Part shown: in pieces, positions 8,036 to 16,981 of the stretch
How positions within the stretch are numbered: the first letter of the stretch is position 1
Layout of the letters: every line of letters starts with the position of its first letter
Assembly (NCBI RefSeq): GCF_020073745.1
Contig: NZ_JAIRAU010000043.1
Location: forward strand, 372,001 to 436,000
Direction: 5' to 3'
DNA length: 64,000 nt
DNA from: Nannocystis pusilla
Lineage (GTDB): Bacteria; Myxococcota_A; Polyangia; Nannocystales; Nannocystaceae
Made by a program: the position numbers and the translations under genes
The notes under the pieces: generated by a model
Seen by the model: the letters and a program-made list of their open reading frames with translations, nothing else
Database searches by the model: none
Told to the model about the DNA's origin: nothing

Positions 8036-8764
8036 TCACCAGGGCAGGCGGTCGCGCATGTGGAAGAAGCCGCCGGTCGGGCCGTCGTCGGGCAGGGTGG
8101 CCAGCCACACGCTGGTCTTGGCGCCGTCGACGACCTCCATCGGCGCTCCCTCGCCGCCGAGGTCGGTCTTGACCCACCCGGGGTGGGCCGAGTTGACCTT
8201 GATCGGGGTGGCGCGCAGCTCGTGGGCGAGGTGGATGGTGTATTGATTGACGGCCGCCTTGGAGCTGTCGTACGCGGCCGACTTGAAGTCGTAGATCGGC
8301 GAGGCCGGGTCGGCGTGGAGGGTAAGCGAGCCCAGGATGCTGCTGACGTTGACGATCCGGCCGGCCTCGCTCTTGCGCACCAGCGGCAGGAACGCCTGCG
8401 TCACCGCGACCAGCCCGAACAGGTTGGTTTCGAAGATCGCGCGCCAGGTGTCGAGCGAGGTCTCGCTGGCCTGCACGCCCCAGCCCTCGAGCGCGACGCC
8501 GGCGTTGTTGATCAGGGTGTCGAGCTTGCCGTGGCGCTCGCCGACCTGGGCGACGGCACGGGCGATCGAGGCGGCGTCGTCGACGTCGAGGGTCACGGCC
8601 TCGGCCTGCAGGCCCTCGCGGGCGAGCTCGGCGACCGCCTTCTCGGCCTTGGCGCCGTCGCGGGCCGCGACGAGTACGGTGTGGCCCTCGCGCGCCAGCT
8701 GCCGCGCGGTCTCGAAGCCGATGCCCTTGTTCGCCCCGGTGATCAGGATGATTCGCTTGCTCAT
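8036..8764 (-). CDS. Short-chain dehydrogenase/reductase
   Basis: 242 aa classical SDR, a cytoplasmic NAD(P)-dependent oxidoreductase. It has the cofactor motif TGANKGIG (residues 9-16), NNAG, the Ser of N-V-S-S and the Y-x-x-x-K pair in A-Y-D-S-S-K. It ends in P-T-G-G-F-F, typical of carbonyl reductase-like members. It is divergent from the LysR gene at 8839 and may be its target. A paralogue with the same TGANKGIG motif lies at 14426-15181. The substrate is unknown. Confidence 0.9.
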   Translation of the reverse strand: MSKRIILITGANKGIGFETARQLAREGHTVLVAARDGAKAEKAVAELAREGLQAEAVTLDVDDAASIARAVAQVGERHGKLDTLINNAGVALEGWGVQASETSLDTWRAIFETNLFGLVAVTQAFLPLVRKSEAGRIVNVSSILGSLTLHADPASPIYDFKSAAYDSSKAAVNQYTIHLAHELRATPIKVNSAHPGWVKTDLGGEGAPMEVVDGAKTSVWLATLPDDGPTGGFFHMRDRLPW

Positions 8765-8827
8765 GTCGGTAGCACTTCCTCGGCCGCCATGGTGGGGCCG
8801 CGGCGGAGTTGCAGCAAGCGCATGCTC

Positions 8828-8843
8828 TGCATGATAGGATGCA
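8828..8843. promoter_or_regulatory. Inverted repeat at the LysR start, possible autoregulatory site
   Basis: TGCAT-GATAGG-ATGCA is a perfect inverted repeat with a 6-bp centre. It covers the LysR start codon (8839) and lies in the 74-bp gap to the divergent SDR gene. The longer pair TTGCA (8809) and TGCAA (about 8850) flanks it. LysR proteins usually bind such dyads (T-N11-A) in divergent promoters, so this is a candidate operator. Binding is inferred. Confidence 0.4.
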
Positions 8844-9771
8844 TGGCGTGCAACTCCAGGGCGTGGACCTCAACCTGCTGGTCGTGCTCGAGGCCCTGCT
8901 CGGCGAGCGCAGCGTGACGCGGGCGGGCGCGCGGCTGGGGCTGACGCCCTCGGCGACCAGCCACGCGCTGGCGCGCCTGCGCGCGACCTTCGGCGACGAG
9001 CTGCTGGTCCGCACCCGCGGCGGCATGGTCCCGACGGTGCGCGGCGAGCAATTGCTGGCGCCGCTGCGCCTGGCGCTGCGCGACGTCGGCACGCTCCTGC
9101 GCGGCCCGCTGCGCTTCGACCCGAAGACGAGCCGCCGCGAGTTCGTCCTCGCCAGCACCGACTACATCGAGGCGGTGCTGCTGCCGCCGCTGCTCGCCCG
9201 CGTGTCGGCGGCGGCGCCCGCGGTGCAGCTGCGCGTCCGCCCGCTCGAGCCCGACATCGCCGGCCCGCTCGAGAGCGGCGCGCTCACGGTCGCGCTCGGG
9301 GTGGTGTTCGACGACAGCCCAGGGCTGCAGCAGCAGGCGCTGTTCTCCGAGGAGATGGTGCTGGTGTGCCGCAAGGGCCACCCGGAGGTCCGGCGCGGCC
9401 TCGACCTGGCGACCTACCTGCGCCTGCGCCACGTGCTCGTCAGCGTGCGCGGCGGGACCCAGAGCGTGGTCGACGAGCGGCTGGCGGAGCTCGGGCTCTC
9501 GCGGCAGATCGCGCTGGTCGTGCCGCACTTTTTGGCGGCGCCGCTGATCGTCGCCAGCTCGGACCTCGTGCTGACCACGCCGGCCCGGCTGGTCCGCCGC
9601 CTCGGCCCGGGCCTGGCGCTGCGGACCCTCGCGCCGCCGCTGGCGGTCCCCGGCTTCACGGTGCGCCAGGTGTGGCACGAGCGCCACCAGGACGACCCGG
9701 GCCACCTGTGGCTGCGCCAGCAGATCTTCGCCGCCGCCAAGACGATATCCTCGGGCAAGGACGGGGCGTGA
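8839..9771 (+). CDS. LysR family transcriptional regulator
   Basis: 310 aa. The N-terminal winged helix reads DLNLLVVLEALLGERSVTRA and then SATSHALARLR, a LysR DNA-binding domain. The C-terminal two-lobed effector domain follows from about residue 95. The ATG at 8839 is chosen because the LysR domain starts a few residues later; an in-frame TTG at 8809 is possible. It is divergent from the SDR gene, and its TGA overlaps the next gene's ATG (TGATG), so it is translationally coupled to the PhyH dioxygenase and probably regulates it or the SDR. Confidence 0.9.
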   Translation: MHGVQLQGVDLNLLVVLEALLGERSVTRAGARLGLTPSATSHALARLRATFGDELLVRTRGGMVPTVRGEQLLAPLRLALRDVGTLLRGPLRFDPKTSRREFVLASTDYIEAVLLPPLLARVSAAAPAVQLRVRPLEPDIAGPLESGALTVALGVVFDDSPGLQQQALFSEEMVLVCRKGHPEVRRGLDLATYLRLRHVLVSVRGGTQSVVDERLAELGLSRQIALVVPHFLAAPLIVASSDLVLTTPARLVRRLGPGLALRTLAPPLAVPGFTVRQVWHERHQDDPGHLWLRQQIFAAAKTISSGKDGA

Positions 9772-10610
9772 TGCTGAGCCGGACGCAGGTCGACGAGTTC
9801 CGCGAGCAGGGCTACCTGGTGCTGCCGGGCCTGGTGCCCGGCGAGGCGCTGGCGGCGATCGAGGCGGCCGCGCTGGCGATCGTCGATCGCTTCGACCCCG
9901 CGGCCGAGCGCACGGTGTTCAGCACGAAGGATCGCGACGCCGGCCGCGACGACGCGTTCTTCGCCTCGGCCGAGGGCGTGCGCTGCTTCCTCGAGGAGGA
10001 CGCGCTCGACGCCGCCGGCGCGCTGCGCTGCCCGCCGCGGCTGGCGATCAACAAGATCGGCCACGCGCTGCACGACCTGGTGCCCGCGTTCGGCGAGTTC
10101 TGCCGCAGGCCGTGCTTCGGAGGGCTCCTGCGCGACCTCGGCTACGCGGCGCCGGTGCTGTGGCAGACGATGGTGATCTTCAAGCAGCCGCACATCGGCG
10201 GCGAGGTCCGCTGGCATCAGGACGCGACGTACCTGATCACCGCGCCGCCCTGCGTGACGGGCCTGTGGGTGGCCCTCGAGGACGCGCACCGCGACAACGG
10301 CTGCCTGTGGGTCCAGCCCGGGGGGCACCGCACGCCCCTGCGCGAGCGCTACGAGGTCGACTGGCGCACCCGCGTGGGCACGCTGCGCACGGTCGACGCG
10401 ACGCCGTGGCCGTCGCTCGCCGAGGCGGTCGCGCTCGAGGTGCCCGCGGGCAGCGTGGTGGCGTTCCACGATCACCTGCCGCACCGCAGCGCGCCCAACC
10501 ACTCGCCGGCGTCGCGCCACGCGTTCACGATGCACGTGGCCGAGCAGGGCGCGGCGTGGGCCGAGAGCAACTGGCTGAAGCGGCCGCGGCTGGGGGACTT
10601 CGCGCTCTGA
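9771..10610 (+). CDS. Phytanoyl-CoA dioxygenase (PhyH) family protein
   Basis: 279 aa, an Fe(II)/2-oxoglutarate oxygenase. The iron ligands are visible as H149-x-D151 (W-H-Q-D) and the distal His238 in LPHRSAPN; Arg249 is a candidate 2-oxoglutarate ligand. Family phrases Q-E/E-Q-G-Y-L-V-L-P-G at the N-terminus and GGEVRWHQDATYL fit PhyH. The ATG at 9771 overlaps the LysR stop. PhyH-family enzymes hydroxylate many small molecules and lipids, so the substrate cannot be named. An open frame extends further upstream but only as a shadow of the LysR gene. Confidence 0.88.
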   Translation: MLSRTQVDEFREQGYLVLPGLVPGEALAAIEAAALAIVDRFDPAAERTVFSTKDRDAGRDDAFFASAEGVRCFLEEDALDAAGALRCPPRLAINKIGHALHDLVPAFGEFCRRPCFGGLLRDLGYAAPVLWQTMVIFKQPHIGGEVRWHQDATYLITAPPCVTGLWVALEDAHRDNGCLWVQPGGHRTPLRERYEVDWRTRVGTLRTVDATPWPSLAEAVALEVPAGSVVAFHDHLPHRSAPNHSPASRHAFTMHVAEQGAAWAESNWLKRPRLGDFAL

Positions 10611-10640
10611 TCGCGTGGACGAAGACGCGGGGCCGGGGTG

Positions 10641-12101
10641 TCAGATCGGGATCTCACAGATGCGCGGATCCCAGGCGCAGCTGCCCTGATCCCAGGTCGC
10701 CGTCAATTCGTGCTCGCACATCGCCGGCAGCGTGACCGCGACGCTCATGGCATCGAGCGGGTTGGCCCGCACGTCGAGCTGCACGCAGCCCGCGGACAGC
10801 CACGGGGCCTCGGCGATCGGCCCGAGGTCGGTGATGGCGTTGTGCTCGAGCCGCACTTCTTCGAGCGCGGCGTGGCCGGCGATCGGCGCGAGATCGGTGA
10901 TGGCGTTGTTCGCCAGGTTGAGGTAGCGGAGCGTCTCCGGGGCGAGGACCGGCAGCTCCGTGAGCCCGGTGTCGGCCGCGCTCAGCCAGCCGAGGCCGTG
11001 CGCTTCGAGCCCCTGCAGCCCGGCCAGCGGGTTGCCGTCGACGTACAGGGCGAGCAGCTCGGTCGCCGCGGCCAGCGGCGTCAGGTCGGAGATCTGGTTG
11101 TCGCCCACCAGCAGCCGGCTGAGCAGGGGGACGCTGGACAGCGGGCTCAGGTCGACGATCTGGTTGTTCGCGAGCTCGACGATCGCCAGCGCAGGGAGCC
11201 CGGCCAGCGCCGAGAGGTCGCCGATCTGGTTGTTCGCGGCCCACAGGTTCTCGAGCCTGGTCATGCCGGCGAGGCCGGTGAGGTCGGTGAGCTGGTTGTC
11301 CTGAAGCCCGAGGATCTCGAGGTCGGGCAGGGCCGCCAGCTCGCTCACCGAGGTGAGGCCGCAATTTTCCAGGCTGAGGCTGTGGAGCGCCGGGATGGAT
11401 GCGAGCGGGGCGATGCTCTGCGGGGTCGAGTCGGCGAGGCTGAACGCGCGCAGGCCGGGGTGGTCGGTCAGCGGCGACAGATCCGCGACGGCCGTGCCCA
11501 CGAGCGAGAGGTACTGCAGCTGCGGCATCTGTGTCAGCGGCCCGAGATCCGCGAGCGGGGCGTCGCCCACGTACAGGCTCCGGAGCGGCAGGCCGACCAG
11601 CGGCTCGAGGTCGGTGACGGCGCTGCTCCGTAGTTGCAGGTCGTCCAGCGCGTGCAGCGACGCGAGCGGGCCGAGGTCGGTGACCGTCGAATCGTACAGC
11701 GCCAGCCGCTGCAAGCCGGTCAGGCACTCGATGCCCGCGAGCGAGGCGACCGGCTGCATCGAGGTGAGGAAGAGCAGCGCGGCCGCGGCCTCGCCGGGGA
11801 TCGGTCCCTCGGGGATCGCCAGCGCGTCGCGGATCGCCGCGAGCAGGCCCGGATCGGCGATCGACAGCTCGCTGCAGGCGAGCGGCGGCGGCTCGCCGCT
11901 CGTGCCCTCGCTCGTCGGGGACGAGGTCGGCGTGTCCGTCGTGTCGCCGGTCGGCGCGGTCGTGGTGACGCCCGGGTCGTCGTCGGCGCTCGTCGAGCCG
12001 GATACGCCCGAGGTGCCGGAGTCGGATGTCGCCTCGATGCCGGTGTCCGGCCCGCAGGCGGCGACGAGGGTGCTGAGGACGAGAGCGCGGCGGTTTGCCA
12101 T
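10641..12101 (-). CDS. Leucine-rich-repeat lipoprotein
   Basis: 486 aa. The signal peptide ends in lipobox LVAAC, followed by a Thr/Ser/Gly/Asp-rich linker of about 65 residues. About 13 LRR units of roughly 20-22 residues follow (L-x-x-L-x-L-x-x-N-x-I-x-D-L-x-P-L), the SDS22/internalin-like type. The end has two Cys-bearing stretches that may cap the solenoid. The ATG at 12101 has AGGGTG upstream; upstream in-frame codons would hide the signal peptide. A paralogue lies at 20114-21709. A role in surface protein binding is plausible but unproven. Its stop lies 30 bp from the convergent PhyH stop. Confidence 0.88.
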   Translation of the reverse strand: MANRRALVLSTLVAACGPDTGIEATSDSGTSGVSGSTSADDDPGVTTTAPTGDTTDTPTSSPTSEGTSGEPPPLACSELSIADPGLLAAIRDALAIPEGPIPGEAAAALLFLTSMQPVASLAGIECLTGLQRLALYDSTVTDLGPLASLHALDDLQLRSSAVTDLEPLVGLPLRSLYVGDAPLADLGPLTQMPQLQYLSLVGTAVADLSPLTDHPGLRAFSLADSTPQSIAPLASIPALHSLSLENCGLTSVSELAALPDLEILGLQDNQLTDLTGLAGMTRLENLWAANNQIGDLSALAGLPALAIVELANNQIVDLSPLSSVPLLSRLLVGDNQISDLTPLAAATELLALYVDGNPLAGLQGLEAHGLGWLSAADTGLTELPVLAPETLRYLNLANNAITDLAPIAGHAALEEVRLEHNAITDLGPIAEAPWLSAGCVQLDVRANPLDAMSVAVTLPAMCEHELTATWDQGSCAWDPRICEIPI

Positions 12102-12317
12102 CGCTACACCCTGCCACGGACGCCGCGGGCGCAGAACGACCCGCCATGCGGCGTCGATGAACCGGCCGGAACGCGGAACGCGAGCCTTGGCGGCAGAACT
12201 GGGCCTGTGCGGGCGATGGCCGCCGCGGCTTGAATCCCGCGTGAAGGCCCCGCGACGGCGGTCCAAGCGAGATCCATGGCGCGCGATCGCCCGGCTGAGG
12301 CTGTGCGTGCGGCGGCC

Positions 12318-12836
12318 TCAGCCGGGTAACACGATGGCCCGGCTCTCGGGCTCGTCGGTCACGGTCACGTGCGCGCAGCGGACCGGCAGCGACGTCCAAT
12401 CGACCGCGTGATCGCTCGTGGCGCTGAGCTGCGCGCACACCGTGTACGCCCCGGGCGCAACGTCCTCATAGACGAGCGGCCGTGGCGCATCCACACCGCC
12501 GTGCAAGACCATCTTGGTGGGCCTGGCGTCGTCCGTGGGCGCGGCGCGCAGCGCCACCAGGTCTTCGTACGCGTCCGCGGAGACCTGGCCGGGGAACAAC
12601 CATCCCAGGGTCTGACCGGTGTCGGCCGGCGCCTCGACGTCGACGCGAAGCTGCTGCGCGTCCACGAGCAGCGCGCTCGCGTGGATCTCGTAGGCCGCCG
12701 CGATCCAGCGGATCAGGGCCGGGGCGGTCTCGGCGGTCGCCACCGCCTCGGCCTTCTCCGGTTCGCTCGGCACCCCGGTGCAGTGCATGTTCAGCACGAC
12801 GAGCAGCGCGCTCGCGCAGATCTTCGAGTTGGGCAT
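12318..12836 (-). CDS. Small predicted exported protein, unknown function
   Basis: 172 aa. A hydrophobic N-terminus (residues 6-18) ends near Cys19 in V-L-N-M-H-C, a poor lipobox, so it may be a lipoprotein or be cleaved by signal peptidase I. The remainder has a beta-rich pattern with Y-E-D-V-A-P-G-A-Y-T-V-C, reminiscent of carboxypeptidase-regulatory or Ig-like folds. I do not recognise a family. It is upstream of and on the same strand as the LRR lipoprotein, 216 bp away, so co-transcription is possible. Confidence 0.65.
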   Translation of the reverse strand: MPNSKICASALLVVLNMHCTGVPSEPEKAEAVATAETAPALIRWIAAAYEIHASALLVDAQQLRVDVEAPADTGQTLGWLFPGQVSADAYEDLVALRAAPTDDARPTKMVLHGGVDAPRPLVYEDVAPGAYTVCAQLSATSDHAVDWTSLPVRCAHVTVTDEPESRAIVLPG

Positions 12837-13055
12837 GATGCCCTCGTTTTAGGCCGGCGCCGCCGAATCCTCAAGATTCTCGAGGGTTCGCGGGGTCGGG
12901 AGACACGGACCGAAGATCCTCGGCGGCGGCCTGAACCGCCTCGCGGGCCCGCCTCGCGATTTTTTTCGCGGCCCGCGTCACACGGCCGGGGGCTGAATCG
13001 TCAGGTCGATGAACGAGCCGCGGCGAGGCGCCGCGGCGGCGAAGGAGACCGTGTC

Positions 13056-13538
13056 ATGCAAGCTCGAATGAAGAATCCCGTGTTCCTGGTGCCCGACGCG
13101 CTGCAGGCGCTGCACGCCCTCGGCAAGGCGACCACGAAGGGGCTGCCGGCGTCGACGATCCAGCTCGTGCACCTGCGCGCCAGTCAGATCAACGGCTGCG
13201 GCGTCTGCGTCGACATGCACGCGCGCGAGCTCAAGCAGCACGGTGAGAGCGACGTGCGCCTGTTCGGCGTGGCGGCCTGGCGCGACACGCCCTTCTTCAG
13301 CGAGGCCGAGCGGGCCGCGCTCGCGCTCACCGAGGCGCTCACGCGGATCGGCGATCGCCCGGACGCAGTGACCGACGAGATCTGGGCCGAGGCGGCGAAG
13401 CACTACGACGAGCAGCAACTGGCCGTCCTGGTCCTGAACATCGCGCAGATCAACCTGTGGAACCGCCTGAACGTGGCGGTGAAGCAGGTCGCGCTCGGCC
13501 GCGCCTGGACCGCGGACGACCTGAAGGCGGCGGGCTGA
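13056..13538 (+). CDS. Carboxymuconolactone decarboxylase/AhpD-like protein
   Basis: 160 aa. It has the AhpD-type redox site C48-G-V-C51 followed by D-M-H55 in a helical domain, as in the CMD/AhpD peroxidase family that detoxifies peroxides with thiol cofactors. The ATG at 13056 has GAAGGAG upstream, a good ribosome site. It is convergent with the AraC gene; only 17 bp separate the stops. Many single-domain members are annotated only as alkylhydroperoxidase-like, and the exact electron donor is unknown. Confidence 0.88.
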   Translation: MQARMKNPVFLVPDALQALHALGKATTKGLPASTIQLVHLRASQINGCGVCVDMHARELKQHGESDVRLFGVAAWRDTPFFSEAERAALALTEALTRIGDRPDAVTDEIWAEAAKHYDEQQLAVLVLNIAQINLWNRLNVAVKQVALGRAWTADDLKAAG

Positions 13539-13555
13539 GGCGGTCTCGACCTGAG

Positions 13556-14323
13556 TCAGACGCCGCGCGCGTACCGACCCGGCGTCGTGCCGACGATGCG
13601 GCGGAAGTGCCGATTGAGCTGGCTCTGGTCGTACAGCCCGACCTGCGGGGCGATGTCGCGAGGCTTCACCCCGGCGGCCAGCAGTTGCTTCGCCCGCAAG
13701 ATCCGCAGCCGCGTCAAATAGGCGTGCGGCGGCATGCCGACCTGCGAACGGAACGCGCGGCAGAGGTGGAACTTGTCGAGGCCGGCGTGCGCGGCGAGAT
13801 CGTCGAGCGTGACGGGATCGGCGAGGCGCTCGCGCAACAGCTCGAGCGATCGCCGTACCGGTCGCGTGGGTTCGAACGTCGCGTCGCCGAGCGACGCGAG
13901 CGCGGCGATCGCCTCGGCGACCGCGACCTCCAGCTCGAGGCGATCGGCGTGGGCGTGGACGGCGTCGTGAAGGCGCTGGAACGCGGCGCCGCGCGCGTCG
14001 TCGGCGGCGAGCTGCGGGCGCACGTGGACCTGCCCGCTCGCGCATTCGACAGCGGAGGCCGGAAACGAGACGATCTGGGCCGTGCTCGGGCCGTCGCGCG
14101 AGACGTCGCGATGGACCTGCCCGGGCCCCGCGAACAGCAACGAGCCCGGCTCGCAGCGCCACACCTTGCCGCCGCACCACCACTCCGAGCGGCCGGCCTC
14201 GACGCGCGCGATCGAGTAGGTCTCCTTCATCCCCGCATGGAGCTCGTCGGTGGACCAGCGCACCGCCCGTAGTCCGGGCGCGGAGACCGCGAGGATGTCG
14301 GTGCGGATCGCCACGCGCTTCAT
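13556..14323 (-). CDS. AraC family transcriptional regulator
   Basis: 255 aa. An N-terminal cupin-like sensor (about residues 1-130, with W-W-C-G-G-K and G-S-L-L-F-A-G-P-G-Q-V-H) precedes two C-terminal HTH motifs. The second contains the family pattern Y-D-Q-S-Q-L-N-R-H-F-R-R-x-x-G-x-T-P-G-R-Y. The ATG at 14323 fits the start of the sensor domain; the frame runs open further upstream only as a shadow. It is divergent from the SDR gene at 14426, and regulation of that gene or of the convergent AhpD gene is likely. Confidence 0.9.
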   Translation of the reverse strand: MKRVAIRTDILAVSAPGLRAVRWSTDELHAGMKETYSIARVEAGRSEWWCGGKVWRCEPGSLLFAGPGQVHRDVSRDGPSTAQIVSFPASAVECASGQVHVRPQLAADDARGAAFQRLHDAVHAHADRLELEVAVAEAIAALASLGDATFEPTRPVRRSLELLRERLADPVTLDDLAAHAGLDKFHLCRAFRSQVGMPPHAYLTRLRILRAKQLLAAGVKPRDIAPQVGLYDQSQLNRHFRRIVGTTPGRYARGV

Positions 14324-14425
14324 GATAGGCCGAGCGCGCCGGGGCGGCTTGGGCATTCTTGGCGGCCGCGCCTCCGTGCCAAGGATCACCAAGCCAGCGC
14401 GCCTGACAGTCGCTATCACCGGACC

Positions 14426-15181
14426 ATGCATGACAAACCCGTCGCCCTGGTCACCGGGGCCAACAAGGGCATCGGCCTTCAGATCGCCAGGGAGCTCGCG
14501 GCGCGCGGCTACACGGTGCTCGTCGGCGCCCGCGACTCCGCGCGTGGCGAGGCCGCGGCCAAACAGATCACCGGCGACGCCCGCTCGCTCGTGCTCGACG
14601 TCACCGACGCCGCCACGATCGCGGCGGCCGTCGCGTGGATCCAGCGCGAGCTCGGGCGGCTCGACGTCCTCGTCAACAACGCCGGCATCGCCCATGGAGG
14701 AGCGGCCGGAGACGCTTCGCTCGCCGCCATCATGCGCAGCGGAGCGCCGAGCGTGGCCTCGCTGGCGGACGTCCGGGCGGTGTTCGAGACCAACGTCTTC
14801 GGCGTGATCGCCGTGACGCAGGCGATGCTGCCGCTGCTCCGCGCGGCGCCGGCGGGGCGGATCGTCAACGTGTCGAGCGGGATCGGCTCGCTGACCTCGA
14901 TCAGCGATCCCGCGTATCCGTTCCGCGGCGTCGGCGGCGTCGCCTACGGCCCGTCGAAGAGCGCGCTCAATGCGGTGACCATCGCGTTCGCGCAGGAGCT
15001 CGCCAACACTCCGATCAAGGTCAACGCGGCGTGCCCCGGCTACACGGCGACCGATCTCAACGCGCACAGCGGACCGCGGAGCGTCGTCGAGGGCGCGCGC
15101 GAGCCGGTGCGGCTGGCCCTGCTCGGGCCGGACGGACCGACAGGCACGTTCTCCAACGACGCCGGCCCGATCCCCTGGTGA
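14426..15181 (+). CDS. Short-chain dehydrogenase/reductase
   Basis: 251 aa, with TGANKGIG (residues 10-17), NNAG, N-V-S-S and the Y-G-P-S-K catalytic pair. It ends G-P-I-P-W, close in style to the SDR at 8036-8764, so the two are paralogues. It is divergent from the AraC regulator with about 100 bp between, which probably holds the shared control region. The cofactor is NAD(P); the substrate is unknown. Confidence 0.9.
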   Translation: MHDKPVALVTGANKGIGLQIARELAARGYTVLVGARDSARGEAAAKQITGDARSLVLDVTDAATIAAAVAWIQRELGRLDVLVNNAGIAHGGAAGDASLAAIMRSGAPSVASLADVRAVFETNVFGVIAVTQAMLPLLRAAPAGRIVNVSSGIGSLTSISDPAYPFRGVGGVAYGPSKSALNAVTIAFAQELANTPIKVNAACPGYTATDLNAHSGPRSVVEGAREPVRLALLGPDGPTGTFSNDAGPIPW

Positions 15182-15224
15182 GGTCGCCGCTTGATCCTGC
15201 GGGGTATCGCCTCACCTTTCGGGC

Positions 15225-15563
15225 ATGCTCAGTGTCACTCTCGTCGCCGTGATGTTGGGCTCGCCTGCAGGCGAGCTGGAGGAGTCTCTCGACGCGGTCT
15301 GCGTCGACGCGCCCGAGGGGGCGTGCGACGCTTTGTACGCCCTGGTCGATGCGCTCGAGCGGCTCGTCACGCGCGGCGCCACCGACGCTGGGACCTGGTG
15401 CTGCAAGACGTGCAGCGACGAGGCAAGCAAGGTGACCTGCGACGGCTGCATCAAGGCGAAGTACTGGCAGTGTGGCGACGGGATCAAGTTCGCCGATCGC
15501 CCCGCCCACCTCGACTGCCCGGGGAAGACGCTTCAGGTCGGCGAGGCCGTCACCTGCTACTAG
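15225..15563 (+). CDS. Small Cys-rich secreted protein, unknown
   Basis: 112 aa. The ATG at 15225 gives a short hydrophobic N-terminus (residues 2-15) that could be a signal peptide. The mature part has nine Cys, including W-C-C-K-T-C, C-D-G-C-I-K and a C-terminal T-C-Y, spaced like a small disulfide-bonded or metal-binding domain. No family is recognised. It sits 43 bp after the SDR and 200 bp before ftsQ on the same strand. GC bias and codon use are like its neighbours. Confidence 0.65.
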   Translation: MLSVTLVAVMLGSPAGELEESLDAVCVDAPEGACDALYALVDALERLVTRGATDAGTWCCKTCSDEASKVTCDGCIKAKYWQCGDGIKFADRPAHLDCPGKTLQVGEAVTCY

Positions 15564-15760
15564 CCCCTGGCCGTAGGGACAGGTGAGGACGGGCTCTGGT
15601 CGAGGCCGGCGAAGGGCCTGTCTTTCGGGTCAGGTCGGGCGCCGGCGCTCGCGTGCGTCGCGGGGAGGGCGCAGGCTTGCGCGGATGTTCAGGCCCACGG
15701 CGCCGAATTCTTGCCCACATGGGGAGCGCCTGATAGTCGCCAGGCTCGATCCTCACCGCC

Positions 15761-16969
15761 ATGGGTCTCTTCAACAACAACCCGCGCGCGAACACCGCGA
15801 CGGCGCGCAAGCAGAACCGCCGGGTGCAGCAGGCGCGGCCGCGACCGGTGCCCGCGCCCGCGCCGGTCGCCCGCAAGCCGGCCGTCGCCGCCGGGGTGAA
15901 GGGCGTGCGCGTCAACCGGCGCGTCGACGCCCCGCGGGCGGGCGCCAAGCCGGCGGTGCAGGGGCCGCGGGTCGGGCTGCGCCAGATGGTCGCCGCGGTG
16001 CCGCGGGTCGGGGCGCGCGGGCGCCGGTTCTTCAGCCTGGCGGCTCGCCTGGCGATCGCGCTGACGCTGGCGTGGGGCGTGCTGCTGGCGGTGCAGAGCG
16101 GCTACCAGTACGTCACCACCTCGGCCCGCTTCGAGGCCAAGTCGCTGGTGTTCCAGGCGACGCCACATGTCCCGGTGGACAGGTTGCAGGCGCTGCTCGG
16201 GCTCGAGCCCGGGACCAACATCCTGGCCGTCGACACCGACGCGCTGCAGGCCAAGATCGCGGCCGAGCCGTGGGTCAAGCGGGCCAGCGTGCAGCGCTCG
16301 CTGCCCGACACGCTGATCGTCGAGGTCGAGGAGCACGAGGCGGCGGCGGCCCTGCTGTCGGGCTACTTCTACCTGATCGACCGCGACGGGGTGCCGTTCA
16401 AGCGGCTCGAGGACGGCGAGCGCGGCGAGCTGCCGGTGATCACGGGGGTCGACCGCGAGCAGCTGGTGGCCGGCGACGCGCGGGCGCAGGCGGCGATCCG
16501 CCGCGGGCTGACGGCGCTGAACGAGTACCAGTCGACGCCGCGGCCGCGGCTGTCGGAGGTCCACGTCGACGAGGGCGGCGCGGTCGCGCTGTACACCGCC
16601 AAGACCGGCGCGGCGCTGCGGCTCGGCCGCGGCGACGTCGCGCCCAAGCTGGCCCGCTTCGACGCGCTGCGGGCGGCCCTCGGCGAGCGCGCCGAGCAGC
16701 TCGCGGTGGTCCACCTCGACCTCGACGCCACCCCCGGCACGCCCGAGCGGGTGGTCGCCAGCTTCCTCGACCCGGCCGCCGAGGCGGCGGTGCTGGCCCG
16801 CGGGGCCGGGGCGCAGAAGCCTGTCGCCAAGGACATTGTCGAAGCGCCAGGTGCCAAGGAGCAGGGGCCCGTCGCGCCGGCCCCGGCCAAGGGCAAGCCC
16901 GGCAAGGGCAAGAAGAAGAAGGCCGCCACCGGCAACAAATTTGCCTCGGGCATCCCGAAGTACGACTGA
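15761..16969 (+). CDS. ftsQ: Cell division protein FtsQ (POTRA domain)
   Basis: 402 aa. A basic, Pro/Ala-rich cytoplasmic N-terminus (about 90 residues) is followed by one membrane segment (about 92-112), then a POTRA domain (about 125-195: F-Q-A-T-P-H-V-P-V-D through W-V-K-R-A-S-V-Q-R-S-L-P-D-T-L-I-V-E-V) and the FtsQ beta domain. The tail is very basic (K-G-K-P-G-K-G-K-K-K-K). FtsQ links early and late division proteins in the periplasm. The N-terminus and C-terminal tail are longer than usual (about 250-300 aa elsewhere). The tail carries three in-register units of the 14-bp CATG repeat (16820-16865). ftsA follows 12 bp later. Confidence 0.92.
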   Translation: MGLFNNNPRANTATARKQNRRVQQARPRPVPAPAPVARKPAVAAGVKGVRVNRRVDAPRAGAKPAVQGPRVGLRQMVAAVPRVGARGRRFFSLAARLAIALTLAWGVLLAVQSGYQYVTTSARFEAKSLVFQATPHVPVDRLQALLGLEPGTNILAVDTDALQAKIAAEPWVKRASVQRSLPDTLIVEVEEHEAAAALLSGYFYLIDRDGVPFKRLEDGERGELPVITGVDREQLVAGDARAQAAIRRGLTALNEYQSTPRPRLSEVHVDEGGAVALYTAKTGAALRLGRGDVAPKLARFDALRAALGERAEQLAVVHLDLDATPGTPERVVASFLDPAAEAAVLARGAGAQKPVAKDIVEAPGAKEQGPVAPAPAKGKPGKGKKKKAATGNKFASGIPKYD

Positions 16970-16981
16970 GGAACCAACGTC

